From contig NZ_JAHUXH010000002.1 in assembly GCF_019219825.1 (NCBI RefSeq), positions 434,001-498,000 of the forward strand: a stretch of DNA of 64,000 nucleotides, in the 5' to 3' direction. Source of the DNA: Streptomyces sp. TRM70350. Lineage in GTDB: Bacteria > Actinomycetota > Actinomycetes > Streptomycetales > Streptomycetaceae. Below, one piece after another: positions 32,505-41,681 of this stretch (positions are counted from its first letter, which is position 1; the number at the start of each line of letters is the position of its first letter). The notes below the pieces were generated by a model. It was not told where the DNA came from. It was given only the letters and a program-made list of their open reading frames with translations, and did not search any database. The translations under genes were made by a program, and so were the position numbers.

Positions 32505-33796
32505 GGCTGCGCCGGATCGCCTTGCTGACAGCCCTGTTGGGAGTGCTCTGCGTCCCCGCTCACGCCGACGACGCCCGTGACATCAGCCGCGACACCCTCG
32601 ACCCGAACGACGGCTGGGCGGCGGCCGACGGCGGAACCACGGGGGGTTCCACCGCCGACGAAGCCCACGTCTTCACCGTACGCAACCGGAGTGAGCTGGT
32701 GCGCGCCCTCGACGGCGGCAGTGACACACCGAAGATCATCCGCATCGCCGGGACCATCGACGCCAACACCGACGACCGGGGCCGCCCCCTGGACTGCGCC
32801 GACTACACCACCGACGGCTACAGCCTGCGCACGTACCTCGCGGCCTACGACCCCCGTACCTGGGGCTCCGCCAAGCCGTCCGGCCCGCAGGAGGAGGCCC
32901 GCCGGGCGTCCGCCGCCCGTCAGGCCGAGCGCGTCGTGCTGCGGGTCGGCTCCAACACCACGATCGTCGGCCTCGGCCGGAACGCCGTCCTCAAGGGCGC
33001 CAGCCTGCAGATCAGCGACGCGGACAACGTCATCGTCCGCAACCTCGAACTCCGCGACGCCTATGACTGCTTCCCCGTCTGGCAACCCAACACCGGCGGC
33101 CTCGGCGACTGGAAGGCGGCCTACGACAACCTCTGGCTGCGCGGCGCCACCCACGTCTGGATCGACCACGTCACCGCCTCCGACAAGGGCCACCCGGACG
33201 CCGACGAGCCGACCTACTTCGCCCGCACCTACCTGCGCCACGACGGCCTGCTGGACATCACCAACGCCTCCGACCTGGTCACCGTCTCCTGGAGCCGGTT
33301 CGCCGACCACGACAAGGCGATGCTCATCGGCAACGGCGACTCGGCCACGGGCGACCGGGGCAGGCTGCGGGTCACCCTGCACCACAACGAGTTCGACTCC
33401 GTGGTCCAGCGCGCCCCCCGGGTCCGCTTCGGACAGGTGCACCTCTACAACAACCGCTACGTCGTCCCCGCCGACGCCCACGACTACCGCTACTCGATCG
33501 GCGTCGGCACCGAATCGGCCGTCCACGCCGAGAACAACGCCTTCACCACCCCCGGCCACATCGAGGCCGCCGACCTGGTCAAGAGCTGGAACGGCAGCGC
33601 CCTGCACCAGAGCGGAACCACCTTCAACGGCTACCCGGTCGACCTGCTCGCGATCCACAACGCCTACAACTCGGGCAGTGAACGCGATCTGACCGCCGAC
33701 GTCGGCTGGACACCCACCCTCCATGGAAGGATCGACAGCGCCGAGCGGGCCGACCGAGAGGTGGCGCGCGGCGCGGGCGCGGGGAGGATCCCATGA
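32501..33796 (+). CDS. Secreted pectate lyase, PL1 family
   Basis: 431 residues. Signal peptide is about 1-22 (IALLTALLGVLCVPAHA). The parallel beta-helix lyase has GWAAADGGTTGGS, VWIDHVTASD, the Ca-binding DGLLDI, and QRAPRVRFGQVHLYNN with both catalytic-site arginines. It cleaves de-esterified polygalacturonate by beta-elimination using Ca2+. It is translationally coupled to an importer permease, so secretion and uptake are made together. It shares about the same layout as the lyase at 41682. Confidence 0.93.
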   Translation: MRLRRIALLTALLGVLCVPAHADDARDISRDTLDPNDGWAAADGGTTGGSTADEAHVFTVRNRSELVRALDGGSDTPKIIRIAGTIDANTDDRGRPLDCADYTTDGYSLRTYLAAYDPRTWGSAKPSGPQEEARRASAARQAERVVLRVGSNTTIVGLGRNAVLKGASLQISDADNVIVRNLELRDAYDCFPVWQPNTGGLGDWKAAYDNLWLRGATHVWIDHVTASDKGHPDADEPTYFARTYLRHDGLLDITNASDLVTVSWSRFADHDKAMLIGNGDSATGDRGRLRVTLHHNEFDSVVQRAPRVRFGQVHLYNNRYVVPADAHDYRYSIGVGTESAVHAENNAFTTPGHIEAADLVKSWNGSALHQSGTTFNGYPVDLLAIHNAYNSGSERDLTADVGWTPTLHGRIDSAERADREVARGAGAGRIP

Positions 33797-34947
33797 CCAT
33801 ACCTGTCGTACTCGCCGGTGCCCGCGGCCACGGCCGCTGGCACGTGGCCAACATCCGCCGCCTGCAGGAGAAGGGCCTGGTCCGGCTCGCGGGCATCTGC
33901 GAGCTGACCCCGCTCACCGAGGAGGAGTTCGGCGGCGAACTCCCGCCCCAGTCCGCCGACTTCGGCGCTCTGCTCGACGCCACCGGGGCGCGGGTCGCCG
34001 TCATCTGCACGCCCATCCCCACCCACACCGACCTCGCGTTGACGGCCGCCCGCGCAGGCGTGCACATCCTGCTGGAGAAGCCCCCGGCCCCCTCCTACGC
34101 GGAGTTCCGCCGGATGGCCGACGGGGTCGCCGAGGCGGGGGTCGTCTGTCAGATCGGGTTCCAGTCGCTCGGCTCGCACGCCGTGCCCGCGATCCACCAA
34201 CTGGTCGCCGACGGGACCATCGGCGCGGTGGCCGGGGTCGGCGGGGCCGGCGCGTGGGCGCGCGACGAGGCGTACTACCGGCGGGCGCCCTGGGCGGGCC
34301 GGCGCCGGATGAACGGCGCCGACGTGATCGACGGGGCGCTCACCAACCCGCTCGCGCACGCCGTCGCCACCGCCCTCACGCTGAGCGGCGCCACCCGCGC
34401 GGAGGACGTCACCGCCATCGAGACCGAGCTGTGGCGGGCCAACGCGATCGAGGCCGACGACACCTCCTGCGTCCGGATCACCACCGCCCAGGGCCGCCCG
34501 GTCACCGTCGCCGCGACCCTGTGCGCCGAGCGGCCGGACGAACCGTACGTCCTGGTGCACGGCAGCCGGGGCCGGATCACCTTCTGGTACAAGCAGGACC
34601 GCGTGCTGCTCCAGCGGGCGGACCACGGCCCGGAGGAGTACGAGTACGGCCGCACCGACCTGCTGGAGAACCTCGTCGCGCACCTGACCACCGGGGCGGA
34701 GCTGCTCGTCACCCCCGACGAGACGGGCGCCTTCATGAAGGTCGTCGAGGCGATCCGGCAGGCCCCCGACCCGGCCCCGCTGCCGGACACCGCCTGGCAC
34801 CGCGTCCCCGACGAGAACCGCCGTGTGGTGCCCGGCGTCGACGGACTCGTCGCGGCCGCCGCCGACACCCTCTCCCTCTACTCCGAGCTGGGCACCCCCT
34901 GGGCCCCGCCCGTGGAGCGCCGTCAGAAAGAGGTGAGCGCTCGATGA
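33793..34947 (+). CDS. Gfo/Idh/MocA-family oxidoreductase
   Basis: 384 residues. The N-terminal Rossmann fold has the GARGHGRWHVANIR nucleotide loop, VAVICTPIPTHTDLALTAA, and the EKPP motif (LLEKPPAP). The C-terminal substrate domain has DVIDGALTNPLAHA. NAD(P)-dependent oxidation or reduction of a sugar or sugar acid is expected. There is no signal peptide, so it acts on imported material. It overlaps both neighbours by four bases. Confidence 0.9.
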   Translation: MTIPVVLAGARGHGRWHVANIRRLQEKGLVRLAGICELTPLTEEEFGGELPPQSADFGALLDATGARVAVICTPIPTHTDLALTAARAGVHILLEKPPAPSYAEFRRMADGVAEAGVVCQIGFQSLGSHAVPAIHQLVADGTIGAVAGVGGAGAWARDEAYYRRAPWAGRRRMNGADVIDGALTNPLAHAVATALTLSGATRAEDVTAIETELWRANAIEADDTSCVRITTAQGRPVTVAATLCAERPDEPYVLVHGSRGRITFWYKQDRVLLQRADHGPEEYEYGRTDLLENLVAHLTTGAELLVTPDETGAFMKVVEAIRQAPDPAPLPDTAWHRVPDENRRVVPGVDGLVAAAADTLSLYSELGTPWAPPVERRQKEVSAR

Positions 34948-35801
34948 CCAGCAACGACACCGCGCTGCTGCGTGTGGCGGGCCGCCCGGTCGGCCGGTAC
35001 GTCACCCGGCCCGAGCTCCCGGCCCGGCTCTCCCCGCGCCCCTATCTGCACCCCGTCACCACCCTGTCCGGCACGGCGGTCACCGAGCTGACCCCCGCCG
35101 ACCACCCCCACCACCTCGGCGTCGGTGTCGCCGTTCCCGACGTCGAGGGGCACAACTTCTGGGGCGGGCGCACCTTCGTCCGCGACCAGGGCCCGACCGA
35201 GCTCGACAACCACGGCGCCCAGCGCCACCTCGCCTTCCAGCTCCGCGACCCCGACGGCTTCGTCGAGGAGCTGCGCTGGATGGCCGCCGGAGCGGAGCTG
35301 CTGCGCGAGCGCCGTACCGTCTCCGCGAGCGAACTCACCGACACCGCCTGGGCGTTGGACTTCACCTTCGCCCTCACCAACACCACCTCCCGCTCCCTGT
35401 CGATCGGCAGCCCCGCCACCAACGGGCGCCCCGGAGCGGCCTACGGCGGCTTCTTCTGGCGGGCGCGGAAGGAGGCATCGGCACCGGAGGCGTTCACCGC
35501 CGAGGCCGAGGGCGAGTCGGACGTGCACGGCACCCGCGCCGACTGGGTGGCCCTGAGCGGAGCCGAGAGCGGGAGAAGCTGGACGCTGGTCCTCGCTGGT
35601 GCCACGGACGCCACCCGCCGCGACCCGTGGTTCGTCCGCACCGCCGAGTATCCGGGCGTCGGCTCCTCCCTCGCCCACGACGAACGGCTGCCGATCCCGC
35701 CCGGCGACACCGTCGTCCGCAGGATCGTCACCGTCGTCGCCGACGGCCGCCTCACCCGCGACGAGGCCACGGCCCTGGTCCGCAAGGCGGTGACCCAGTG
35801 A
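34944..35801 (+). CDS. DUF6807 (PmoA-like) protein
   Basis: 285 residues, cytoplasmic. Family features are RPYLHPVTTLSG, DHPHHLGVGVAVPDVEGHNFWGG and the C-terminal DPWFVRTAEYPGVGSSLA. The family is annotated as methane-oxygenase PmoA but is not related to methane oxidation. It occurs beside Gfo/Idh/MocA genes in carbohydrate loci of many bacteria. The His-rich DHPHH could bind metal or be catalytic. Its role in pectin breakdown is inferred from position only. Confidence 0.85.
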   Translation: MTSNDTALLRVAGRPVGRYVTRPELPARLSPRPYLHPVTTLSGTAVTELTPADHPHHLGVGVAVPDVEGHNFWGGRTFVRDQGPTELDNHGAQRHLAFQLRDPDGFVEELRWMAAGAELLRERRTVSASELTDTAWALDFTFALTNTTSRSLSIGSPATNGRPGAAYGGFFWRARKEASAPEAFTAEAEGESDVHGTRADWVALSGAESGRSWTLVLAGATDATRRDPWFVRTAEYPGVGSSLAHDERLPIPPGDTVVRRIVTVVADGRLTRDEATALVRKAVTQ

Positions 35802-37321
35802 GCGCGGAACCCACGGACACCGTGTACCGGAACCCGATCCTCGACGCCGACTGGTCCGACCCGGACATCGTCCGCGTCGGCGACGACTTCTACCTCACCG
35901 CGTCCAGCTTCGGCCGCGTCCCCGGCCTGCCCCTGCTGCACTCCCGCGACCTGGTCAACTGGACCCTGGTCGGCCACGCCCTGGACCGGCTGGAACCGGC
36001 GAGCGCCTTCGCGACGCCCCGCCACGACTGCGGCGTCTGGGCACCCGCCCTGAGGCATCACGCCGACCGTTTCTGGATCTTCTGGGGCGACCCCGACCAG
36101 GGCGTCTACCAGGTCAACGCCCCCGGGATACGCGGCCCCTGGACCCGCCCGCACCTGCTGAAGCCGGGCAAGGGCCTGATCGACCCCTGCCCCCTGTGGG
36201 ACGACGAGACCGGCGAGGCCTACCTCGTGCACGCCTGGGCCAAGTCCCGCTCCGGCGTCAAGAACCGCCTCACCGGCCACCGGATGCACCCCGACGGCAC
36301 CTCCCTGCTCGACGAGGGTAAGCTGATCGTCGACGGCGACCGCATCCCCGGCTGGTTCACCCTCGAAGGCCCCAAGCTCTACCAACACGACGGCTGGTTC
36401 TGGATCCTGGCCCCCGCGGGCGGCGTGGAGACCGGCTGGCAGGGCGCGTTCCGCTCCCGCGAGTTCTTCGGGCCGTACGAGGAGAAGGTCGTCCTGGAAC
36501 AGAAGGACACCGACGTCAACGGACCGCACCAGGGCGGCTGGGTCCGCACGCCGTCCGGTGAGGACTGGTTCGTGCACTTCCAGCAGCGGGGCGCGTACGG
36601 CCGGGTCATCCACCTCCAGCCGATGCGCTGGGACGCCGACGGCTGGCCGGTGCTCGGTGACGACGGCGCCCCCGTCGCCGTACACCCACGCCCCGACCTG
36701 CCGCCGCAGCCGCCCGCCGCGCCCGCCACCGACGACGACTTCCCCGGCGGACGGTACGGCCGCCAGTGGCAGTGGACCGCCAACCAGCGCGACGGCTGGG
36801 CCACCCAGCACTCCGGCGACGGGCTCCGGCTGACCTGCGTCCGCTCGGCCGACGCGCACGACCTGCGCAAGGTGCCGAACGTCCTCACCCAGCGGCTGCC
36901 CGGGACGCCGGTCGCCGTCGAGGTGGAGCTGCGGCTCGACAGCGCGGAGCCGGGGGCGAGGGCCGGGCTGGCGGTGCTGGGGGACGCGTTCAGCTGGATC
37001 GGGTTGCAGCGGGGGACCGACGGGACGGTCCACCTGGTGCACCGGTTCGCGGAAGCGGTGGCGGAGGGAGAGCGGGACGCCGACCGTCCGCGGCTCGCCC
37101 CCGAGGGTCGGGCGCGGCTGCGGATCGAGATCGGGGCCGGGGCGCGGTGTCGTTTCCACTACGACCTCGGCGACGGGCCGCGTCCCTCCGGCCAGGTCTT
37201 CGCCGCCACGCCGTGGCGGTGGGTCGGCGCCCTGCTCGGCCTCTTCGCCCTCGCGCCCGGGGAGGCGCAGGGGCACGCCGGAGCCGCTGTGTTCACGCAG
37301 TTCCGCCTCACCGCCATGTGA
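35798..37321 (+). CDS. GH43-family glycosidase with C-terminal beta-sandwich
   Basis: 507 residues, no signal peptide. The five-blade propeller has the catalytic base Asp in DADWSDPDIVRVGDDFYL, the pKa-modulating Asp in LIDPCPLWDDETG, and the acid Glu in FTLEGPKLYQHDGWFW. After about residue 310 comes a concanavalin-like C-terminal domain (DDDFPGGRYGRQWQWTAN onward) typical of GH43 beta-xylosidases and arabinofuranosidases. It is probably intracellular, hydrolysing imported oligosaccharides. It is the last gene of the six-gene overlapping run. Confidence 0.88.
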   Translation: MSAEPTDTVYRNPILDADWSDPDIVRVGDDFYLTASSFGRVPGLPLLHSRDLVNWTLVGHALDRLEPASAFATPRHDCGVWAPALRHHADRFWIFWGDPDQGVYQVNAPGIRGPWTRPHLLKPGKGLIDPCPLWDDETGEAYLVHAWAKSRSGVKNRLTGHRMHPDGTSLLDEGKLIVDGDRIPGWFTLEGPKLYQHDGWFWILAPAGGVETGWQGAFRSREFFGPYEEKVVLEQKDTDVNGPHQGGWVRTPSGEDWFVHFQQRGAYGRVIHLQPMRWDADGWPVLGDDGAPVAVHPRPDLPPQPPAAPATDDDFPGGRYGRQWQWTANQRDGWATQHSGDGLRLTCVRSADAHDLRKVPNVLTQRLPGTPVAVEVELRLDSAEPGARAGLAVLGDAFSWIGLQRGTDGTVHLVHRFAEAVAEGERDADRPRLAPEGRARLRIEIGAGARCRFHYDLGDGPRPSGQVFAATPWRWVGALLGLFALAPGEAQGHAGAAVFTQFRLTAM

Positions 37322-37354
37322 AGTCACCCCGTCCGCACCCCTGTGGGAGCCGCA

Positions 37355-39331
37355 ATGACGTACCTCCGTAGCAAGCGCTTGCCAGGAGCGGGCAGAGCCC
37401 TGGCCGCCGTCCTGGGCCTGGCCGTCGCCCTCGGCCTCGGCACGGTGACCGAGGCGCACGGCACCGGCCCCGCCGCCCCGGTGGCCGACCGCTTCACCGA
37501 CCGGCCGCACGGCTTCGCGTCCCTCGCCGGCGGCACCACCGGCGGGGCGGGCGGCAAGGTCGTGACCGTCCGCGACCAGGCCTCGCTGGCCCGGTACGTG
37601 GCCGCGGACGAGCCGTACGTCATCCGGGTGGCCGGGTCGATCGCCGTCGCACCGTTCGGCTCCGACATCGTGGTCGGGTCGAACAAGACCATCATCGGCG
37701 TCGGCGACACCGGCGAGATCGTCCACGGCGAACTGCACCTCAACCCCGGCACGCACAACGTCATCATCCGCAACCTGACGATCCGTGACTCGTACGTCGA
37801 GGGCGACTGGGACGGCAAGACCACCGACTTCGACGCCATCCAGATGGACTCCGTGCACCACGTCTGGATCGATCACAACCACCTCACCCACATGGGCGAC
37901 GGGCTGCTCGACATCCGCAAGGACAGTCAGTACATCACCGTCTCCTACAACCGGTTCAGCAACCACAACAAGGCGCTCGGCATCGGCTGGACGACCAACG
38001 CGCTGACGCAGATCACCATCGACCACAACTGGTTCACCGGCACCAAGCAGCGCAACCCGTCCGCCGACAACTGCGCCTACGCACACCTGTACAACAACTA
38101 CCTCTCGGCGCAGGTGGCCGACGGCGACCCGGTGTGGACGTACGGGAGCTGGGCGCGCGGCCGCACCAGGATGGTGATCGAGAACGGTTACTACGACGGC
38201 GTCCAGCATCCCCACCAGGCCGACGCCACGGCCGAGTTGGTGGAACGCGGGTCGATCCTGCGGAACACCAGCGGGCGGCACGACGAGTGGGGCGCCGCGT
38301 TCGACCCGCGGGACTTCTACGACTACCGGCTGGACCCGGCCGCCGCCGTGCCCGCGATCGTGAAGCGGTTCTCCGGGCCGCAGCAACGGATCGGTGCCGT
38401 CGTGCTGCGGGTGCCGGGCGACTATCCGACCGTGCAGTCCGCCGTCGACGCCGTGCCGGACGGAAACGACGTGGCGGTGACGATCGCGGTGGCGCCGGGG
38501 ACGTACCGGGAGAAGGTCCTCATCCCGGCGAGCAAGCCGAACATCGTGCTGGAGGGCACCGGACGGAAGCGGTCCGACACCGTCATCGTCCACGACACGC
38601 CCGCCGCGTACGGCGGCTCCACCGGGAGCGCCACCGTGCGGATCGCCGCGCACGACGTCACCGCGCGCAACCTCACCTTCAGCAACGACTTCGACGAGGC
38701 CGCGCACGAGCTCAACGGCGAGCAGGCGCTGGCGATGAAGACGACCGGTGACCGGATCGTCTTCGAGAACACGGCCTTCCTGGGCAACCAGGACACCCTG
38801 ATGACCGACAGCCCGAACCTCACCACCGTCAGCCGGGTCTACCTGCGCGACTCCTACATCGAGGGCGATGTCGACTTCGTCTACGGACGGGCCACGACCG
38901 TCATCGAGCGGTCGGTGATCCGGGCGCTGAGCCGCGGTTCGCTGACCAACAACGGTTACGTGACCGCCGCCTCGACCTGGAAGGGCAACCCGTACGGATT
39001 CCTGATCACCCGGTCGAGGATCGTGAGCGACGCGCCCGCCGGGACCTTCCACCTCGGACGGCCCTGGCATCCGGGCGGTGAACCGGACGCCGTCGCCCAG
39101 GTTCTCATCCGTGACACCGAGCTGCCCGCCGCCATCAAGGCCTCGCCGTGGACCGACATGAGCGGCTTCTCGTGGAAGGACGCGCGGTTCGCGGAGTACC
39201 GGAACTTCGGGCCGGGGGCCGCGGTGACCGCCGACCGGCCGCAGCTGGACGACGACGCGGCGCGCGCCCACACGGTCGCCGCCTATCTGCGCGGTACGGA
39301 CGGCTGGGCACCGCACACCCGCCACCACTGA
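37355..39331 (+). CDS. Two-domain secreted pectate lyase-pectinesterase (PL1-CE8)
   Basis: 658 residues. Signal peptide is about 1-36. The PL1 domain (about 50-330) has FASLAGGTTGG, VWIDHNHLTH, DGLLDIRKDS, and QRNPSADNCAYAHLYNN, where the second arginine of the usual RxPRxR is absent. The CE8 domain (about 345-658) has VPGDYPTVQSAVDAVPDG, EQALAMKTTGDRI, GNQDTLMTD, GDVDFVYGRAT and LGRPWHP, with both catalytic Asp and the Arg. One protein thus both de-esterifies and cleaves pectin. ATG 37355 follows GGGAG; 37343 is an alternative. Confidence 0.93.
   Translation: MTYLRSKRLPGAGRALAAVLGLAVALGLGTVTEAHGTGPAAPVADRFTDRPHGFASLAGGTTGGAGGKVVTVRDQASLARYVAADEPYVIRVAGSIAVAPFGSDIVVGSNKTIIGVGDTGEIVHGELHLNPGTHNVIIRNLTIRDSYVEGDWDGKTTDFDAIQMDSVHHVWIDHNHLTHMGDGLLDIRKDSQYITVSYNRFSNHNKALGIGWTTNALTQITIDHNWFTGTKQRNPSADNCAYAHLYNNYLSAQVADGDPVWTYGSWARGRTRMVIENGYYDGVQHPHQADATAELVERGSILRNTSGRHDEWGAAFDPRDFYDYRLDPAAAVPAIVKRFSGPQQRIGAVVLRVPGDYPTVQSAVDAVPDGNDVAVTIAVAPGTYREKVLIPASKPNIVLEGTGRKRSDTVIVHDTPAAYGGSTGSATVRIAAHDVTARNLTFSNDFDEAAHELNGEQALAMKTTGDRIVFENTAFLGNQDTLMTDSPNLTTVSRVYLRDSYIEGDVDFVYGRATTVIERSVIRALSRGSLTNNGYVTAASTWKGNPYGFLITRSRIVSDAPAGTFHLGRPWHPGGEPDAVAQVLIRDTELPAAIKASPWTDMSGFSWKDARFAEYRNFGPGAAVTADRPQLDDDAARAHTVAAYLRGTDGWAPHTRHH
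37371..37382. promoter_or_regulatory. GCAAGCGCTTGC palindrome at the PL1-CE8 gene start
   Basis: A perfect 12-bp LacI-like palindrome lies in codons 6-9 of the lyase-esterase gene, 16 bp after the ATG. It may be an intragenic operator or a coincidence of codons. Confidence 0.35.
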
Positions 39332-39377
39332 CCCCCCGCCTCACTCTCCGTTGGATCCAGAAGAAGAGAGCCGACCA

Positions 39378-40739
39378 ATGAAGATCAGCATGCTCAGAAA
39401 CAGCACCGGCAGGCGGCGTACGCCGGCCGCCGTCGCCCTGGGCGCCGTGCTCGCGCTGACCGCCACCGCCTGCGGCGACGACGGCAGCGGGGCGGGCGGC
39501 GACAGCGGCGCCGAGGGCAGCGGCACCGGAAAGATCGTCTTCTGGGACAACAATGGCGGTGTCCGCACCGACATCTGGAAGGAGATCATCGCCGACTTCG
39601 AGACGGCGAACCCGGACATCGACGTCGAGTACGTGGGCATCGCCTCCACCGAGTACCAGTCCAAGGTCGACACCGCCATCCAGGGCGGCGGACTGCCCGA
39701 CGTCGGCGGGGTCGGCGCGGCGATGCTCGCCGGGTTCGCCGCGCAGGGCGCGCTGGAGCCGCTGGACGAGCGGCTCGCCAGTTCGTCGCTGAACGGCAAG
39801 CTCAACAAGGACATGGTCGCGTCCCTGAAGGCCGCGGGCGGGGGCGACGAGACGCTCTACTCGATTCCGACCTCCGCCAACAACGGTGTGCTGTACTACC
39901 GCACCGACCTCTTCGAGAAGGCGGGGCTGGAGGAGCCGACCACCTGGGACGCCTTCTACAAGGCCGCTGAGGAACTCACCGACGCGGGCAAGAACGAGTT
40001 CGGCTACACCATCCGGGGTGGCGCGGGATCCATCGCCCAGGCGCTGGACGCGATGTACGGGCAGTCGGGGATCACGTCCTTCTGGGACGCGAGCGGTGAG
40101 AAGACCACCGTGAACGACCCGAAGAACGTCGAGGCGCTGGAGAAGTACGCCGGGCTGTACAAGAGGGTCACTCCGGCCGCCGACCTCAACAACGACTTCA
40201 CCAAGATGGTGGCCCAGTGGGACTCCGGCACGATCGGGATGCTGAACCACAACCTGGGCTCGTACCAGGATCACGTGAAGGCGCTCGGCGTCGACAAGTT
40301 CCGGGGTATTCCGCAGCCGACCGGGCCCGGGGGCAAGCGGGTCCAGGTGTCCAACCCCGTGGACGGGCTGGGGCTGTTCAAGAGTTCCAAGAACAAGGAA
40401 GCCGCGTGGAAGTTCATCGAGTTCGCCACCTCGCACGAGGAGAACTCGAAGTTCAACAAGGCGGCGGGGCAGGTGCCGTCACACACCGAAGCGGCGAAGG
40501 ACGCGTGGATCTCCGAGGCCGAGCCGACGAAACTGGCCGCGCAGGCGCTGGGTGACGGTTCCACGACCATTGTGCAGCTGCCGTACTACCTGCCGGACTG
40601 GAACACGATTTCCAAGGCGGAGAACGAGCCGAACTTCCAGAAGGTGCTGCTGGGGGACATGAGTGCCAAGGAATTTCTGGACACTCTGGCCGATCAGTTG
40701 AACGAGGCTCAGGCCGAATGGACGGAACAGAACGGCTGA
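39378..40739 (+). CDS. Carbohydrate ABC transporter substrate-binding lipoprotein
   Basis: 453 residues. The lipobox ends at Cys32 (LTATAC). It is a cluster-B extracellular binding protein: KIVFWDNNGGVRTDIWKEII, then QSKVDTAIQGGGLPDVGGVG, then YSIPTSANNGVLYYRTDLF. It is probably the receptor for the permeases at 30670-32504, although 7 kb of pectinase genes lie between. It begins after a short leader, AAGAAGAGAGCCG, nearly the same as that of the lyase at 41682. Confidence 0.9.
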   Translation: MKISMLRNSTGRRRTPAAVALGAVLALTATACGDDGSGAGGDSGAEGSGTGKIVFWDNNGGVRTDIWKEIIADFETANPDIDVEYVGIASTEYQSKVDTAIQGGGLPDVGGVGAAMLAGFAAQGALEPLDERLASSSLNGKLNKDMVASLKAAGGGDETLYSIPTSANNGVLYYRTDLFEKAGLEEPTTWDAFYKAAEELTDAGKNEFGYTIRGGAGSIAQALDAMYGQSGITSFWDASGEKTTVNDPKNVEALEKYAGLYKRVTPAADLNNDFTKMVAQWDSGTIGMLNHNLGSYQDHVKALGVDKFRGIPQPTGPGGKRVQVSNPVDGLGLFKSSKNKEAAWKFIEFATSHEENSKFNKAAGQVPSHTEAAKDAWISEAEPTKLAAQALGDGSTTIVQLPYYLPDWNTISKAENEPNFQKVLLGDMSAKEFLDTLADQLNEAQAEWTEQNG

Positions 40740-40765
40740 GAGCTCGGGTGGTTTTCGTTGTGGGG

Positions 40766-40810
40766 GACTGCGGGTCCGTTGAGGCTGGTCGCGCAGCTCC
40801 CCGCCCCCCT
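40766..40810. repeat. Copy of a common Streptomyces intergenic repeat
   Basis: A stretch including ctgcgggtccgttgaggctg and gtcgcgcagctccccgcccc resembles a short intergenic repeat seen very often in Streptomyces chromosomes. A related copy is at 55761. Confidence 0.6.
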
Positions 40811-40848
40811 GGGGCAATTCCCTCAACGCCTGTTTGAAAGGATCCCTT

Positions 40849-41643
40849 GTGTCTCTTACCCGCAGACAGGTCGGCGTGGCGGCCGTTGCCGCCGTCCCTC
40901 TCGCCTTCGCGGCGCAGGGCACCGCCCAGGCCGCTCGCCGACCTCGCACTCTCTACATCGCCGGTGACTCCACCGCCGCCCAGAAGTACGCCGACGCCGC
41001 CCCCGAGACCGGGTGGGGCATGGCGCTTCCCTTCTTCCTCCGCAAGCACCTTCCCGTCGCCAATCACGCCGTGAACGGGCGGAGTTCCAAGAGCTTCGTC
41101 GATGAAGGGCGGCTTGAGGTGATTCTCGGTGAGATCCGGCCGGGAGACTTCCTGCTGATCCAGTTCGCGCACAACGACGAGAAGGTCAACGACCCGGCCC
41201 GGTACACCGAGCCCTGGAGCACCTACCAGGACCATCTGCGGCTGTACGTCGACGGGGCGCGGGCCCGTGGTGCGCGGCCGGTGCTGGTCACGCCCGTCGA
41301 GCGGCGGAGGTTCGACGCGGCGGGCAACGCCGTGCCGAGTCACGGCGACTATCCGGCGGCGATGCGGGCGCTGGCCGAGGAGGAGGGCGTCGCCCTGCTC
41401 GACGTCCAGGCCCTGTCGCTGGCGTTGTGGCAGGAGCTGGGGGTCGAGGGAACCAAGGCGTACTTCAACTGGACCGAGACCGAGCAGGACAACACGCACT
41501 TCAATCCGCCGGGCGCGATCGCCGTGGCCCGGCTCGTGGCGCGGGAGCTGCTGCGCACGCGGGTGCTCGCGCCGCGGGACGTGCGCCGGCTGGACGAGGG
41601 GATTCCCGAGTCCTGGATCACCTGGCCGGAGGCCGCCGCGTAA
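40849..41643 (+). CDS. Secreted rhamnogalacturonan acetylesterase (CE12, SGNH hydrolase)
   Basis: 264 residues. A Tat-type signal (LTRRQVGVAAVAAVPLAFAA) is followed by an SGNH fold: nucleophile Ser in IAGDSTAAQ, Gly/Asn in AVNGRSSKSF and FAHNDEKVND, and Asp/His in DNTHFNPPGA. It removes acetyl groups from rhamnogalacturonan or related pectin backbones. GTG 40849 follows GAAAGGA; a TTG at 40834 is an alternative but would include the ribosome-binding site. Confidence 0.88.
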   Translation: MSLTRRQVGVAAVAAVPLAFAAQGTAQAARRPRTLYIAGDSTAAQKYADAAPETGWGMALPFFLRKHLPVANHAVNGRSSKSFVDEGRLEVILGEIRPGDFLLIQFAHNDEKVNDPARYTEPWSTYQDHLRLYVDGARARGARPVLVTPVERRRFDAAGNAVPSHGDYPAAMRALAEEEGVALLDVQALSLALWQELGVEGTKAYFNWTETEQDNTHFNPPGAIAVARLVARELLRTRVLAPRDVRRLDEGIPESWITWPEAAA

Positions 41644-41681
41644 CGCGAACACCGTCCCCGACAAGAAAAGAGAGCCGCACA

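Noticed and set aside
35441..39328. 1295-residue minus-strand open frame
   Set aside because: It lies opposite the GH43 and lyase-esterase genes. The translation is Gly/Val/Arg-rich without domains, as expected for the antisense of high-GC coding DNA.
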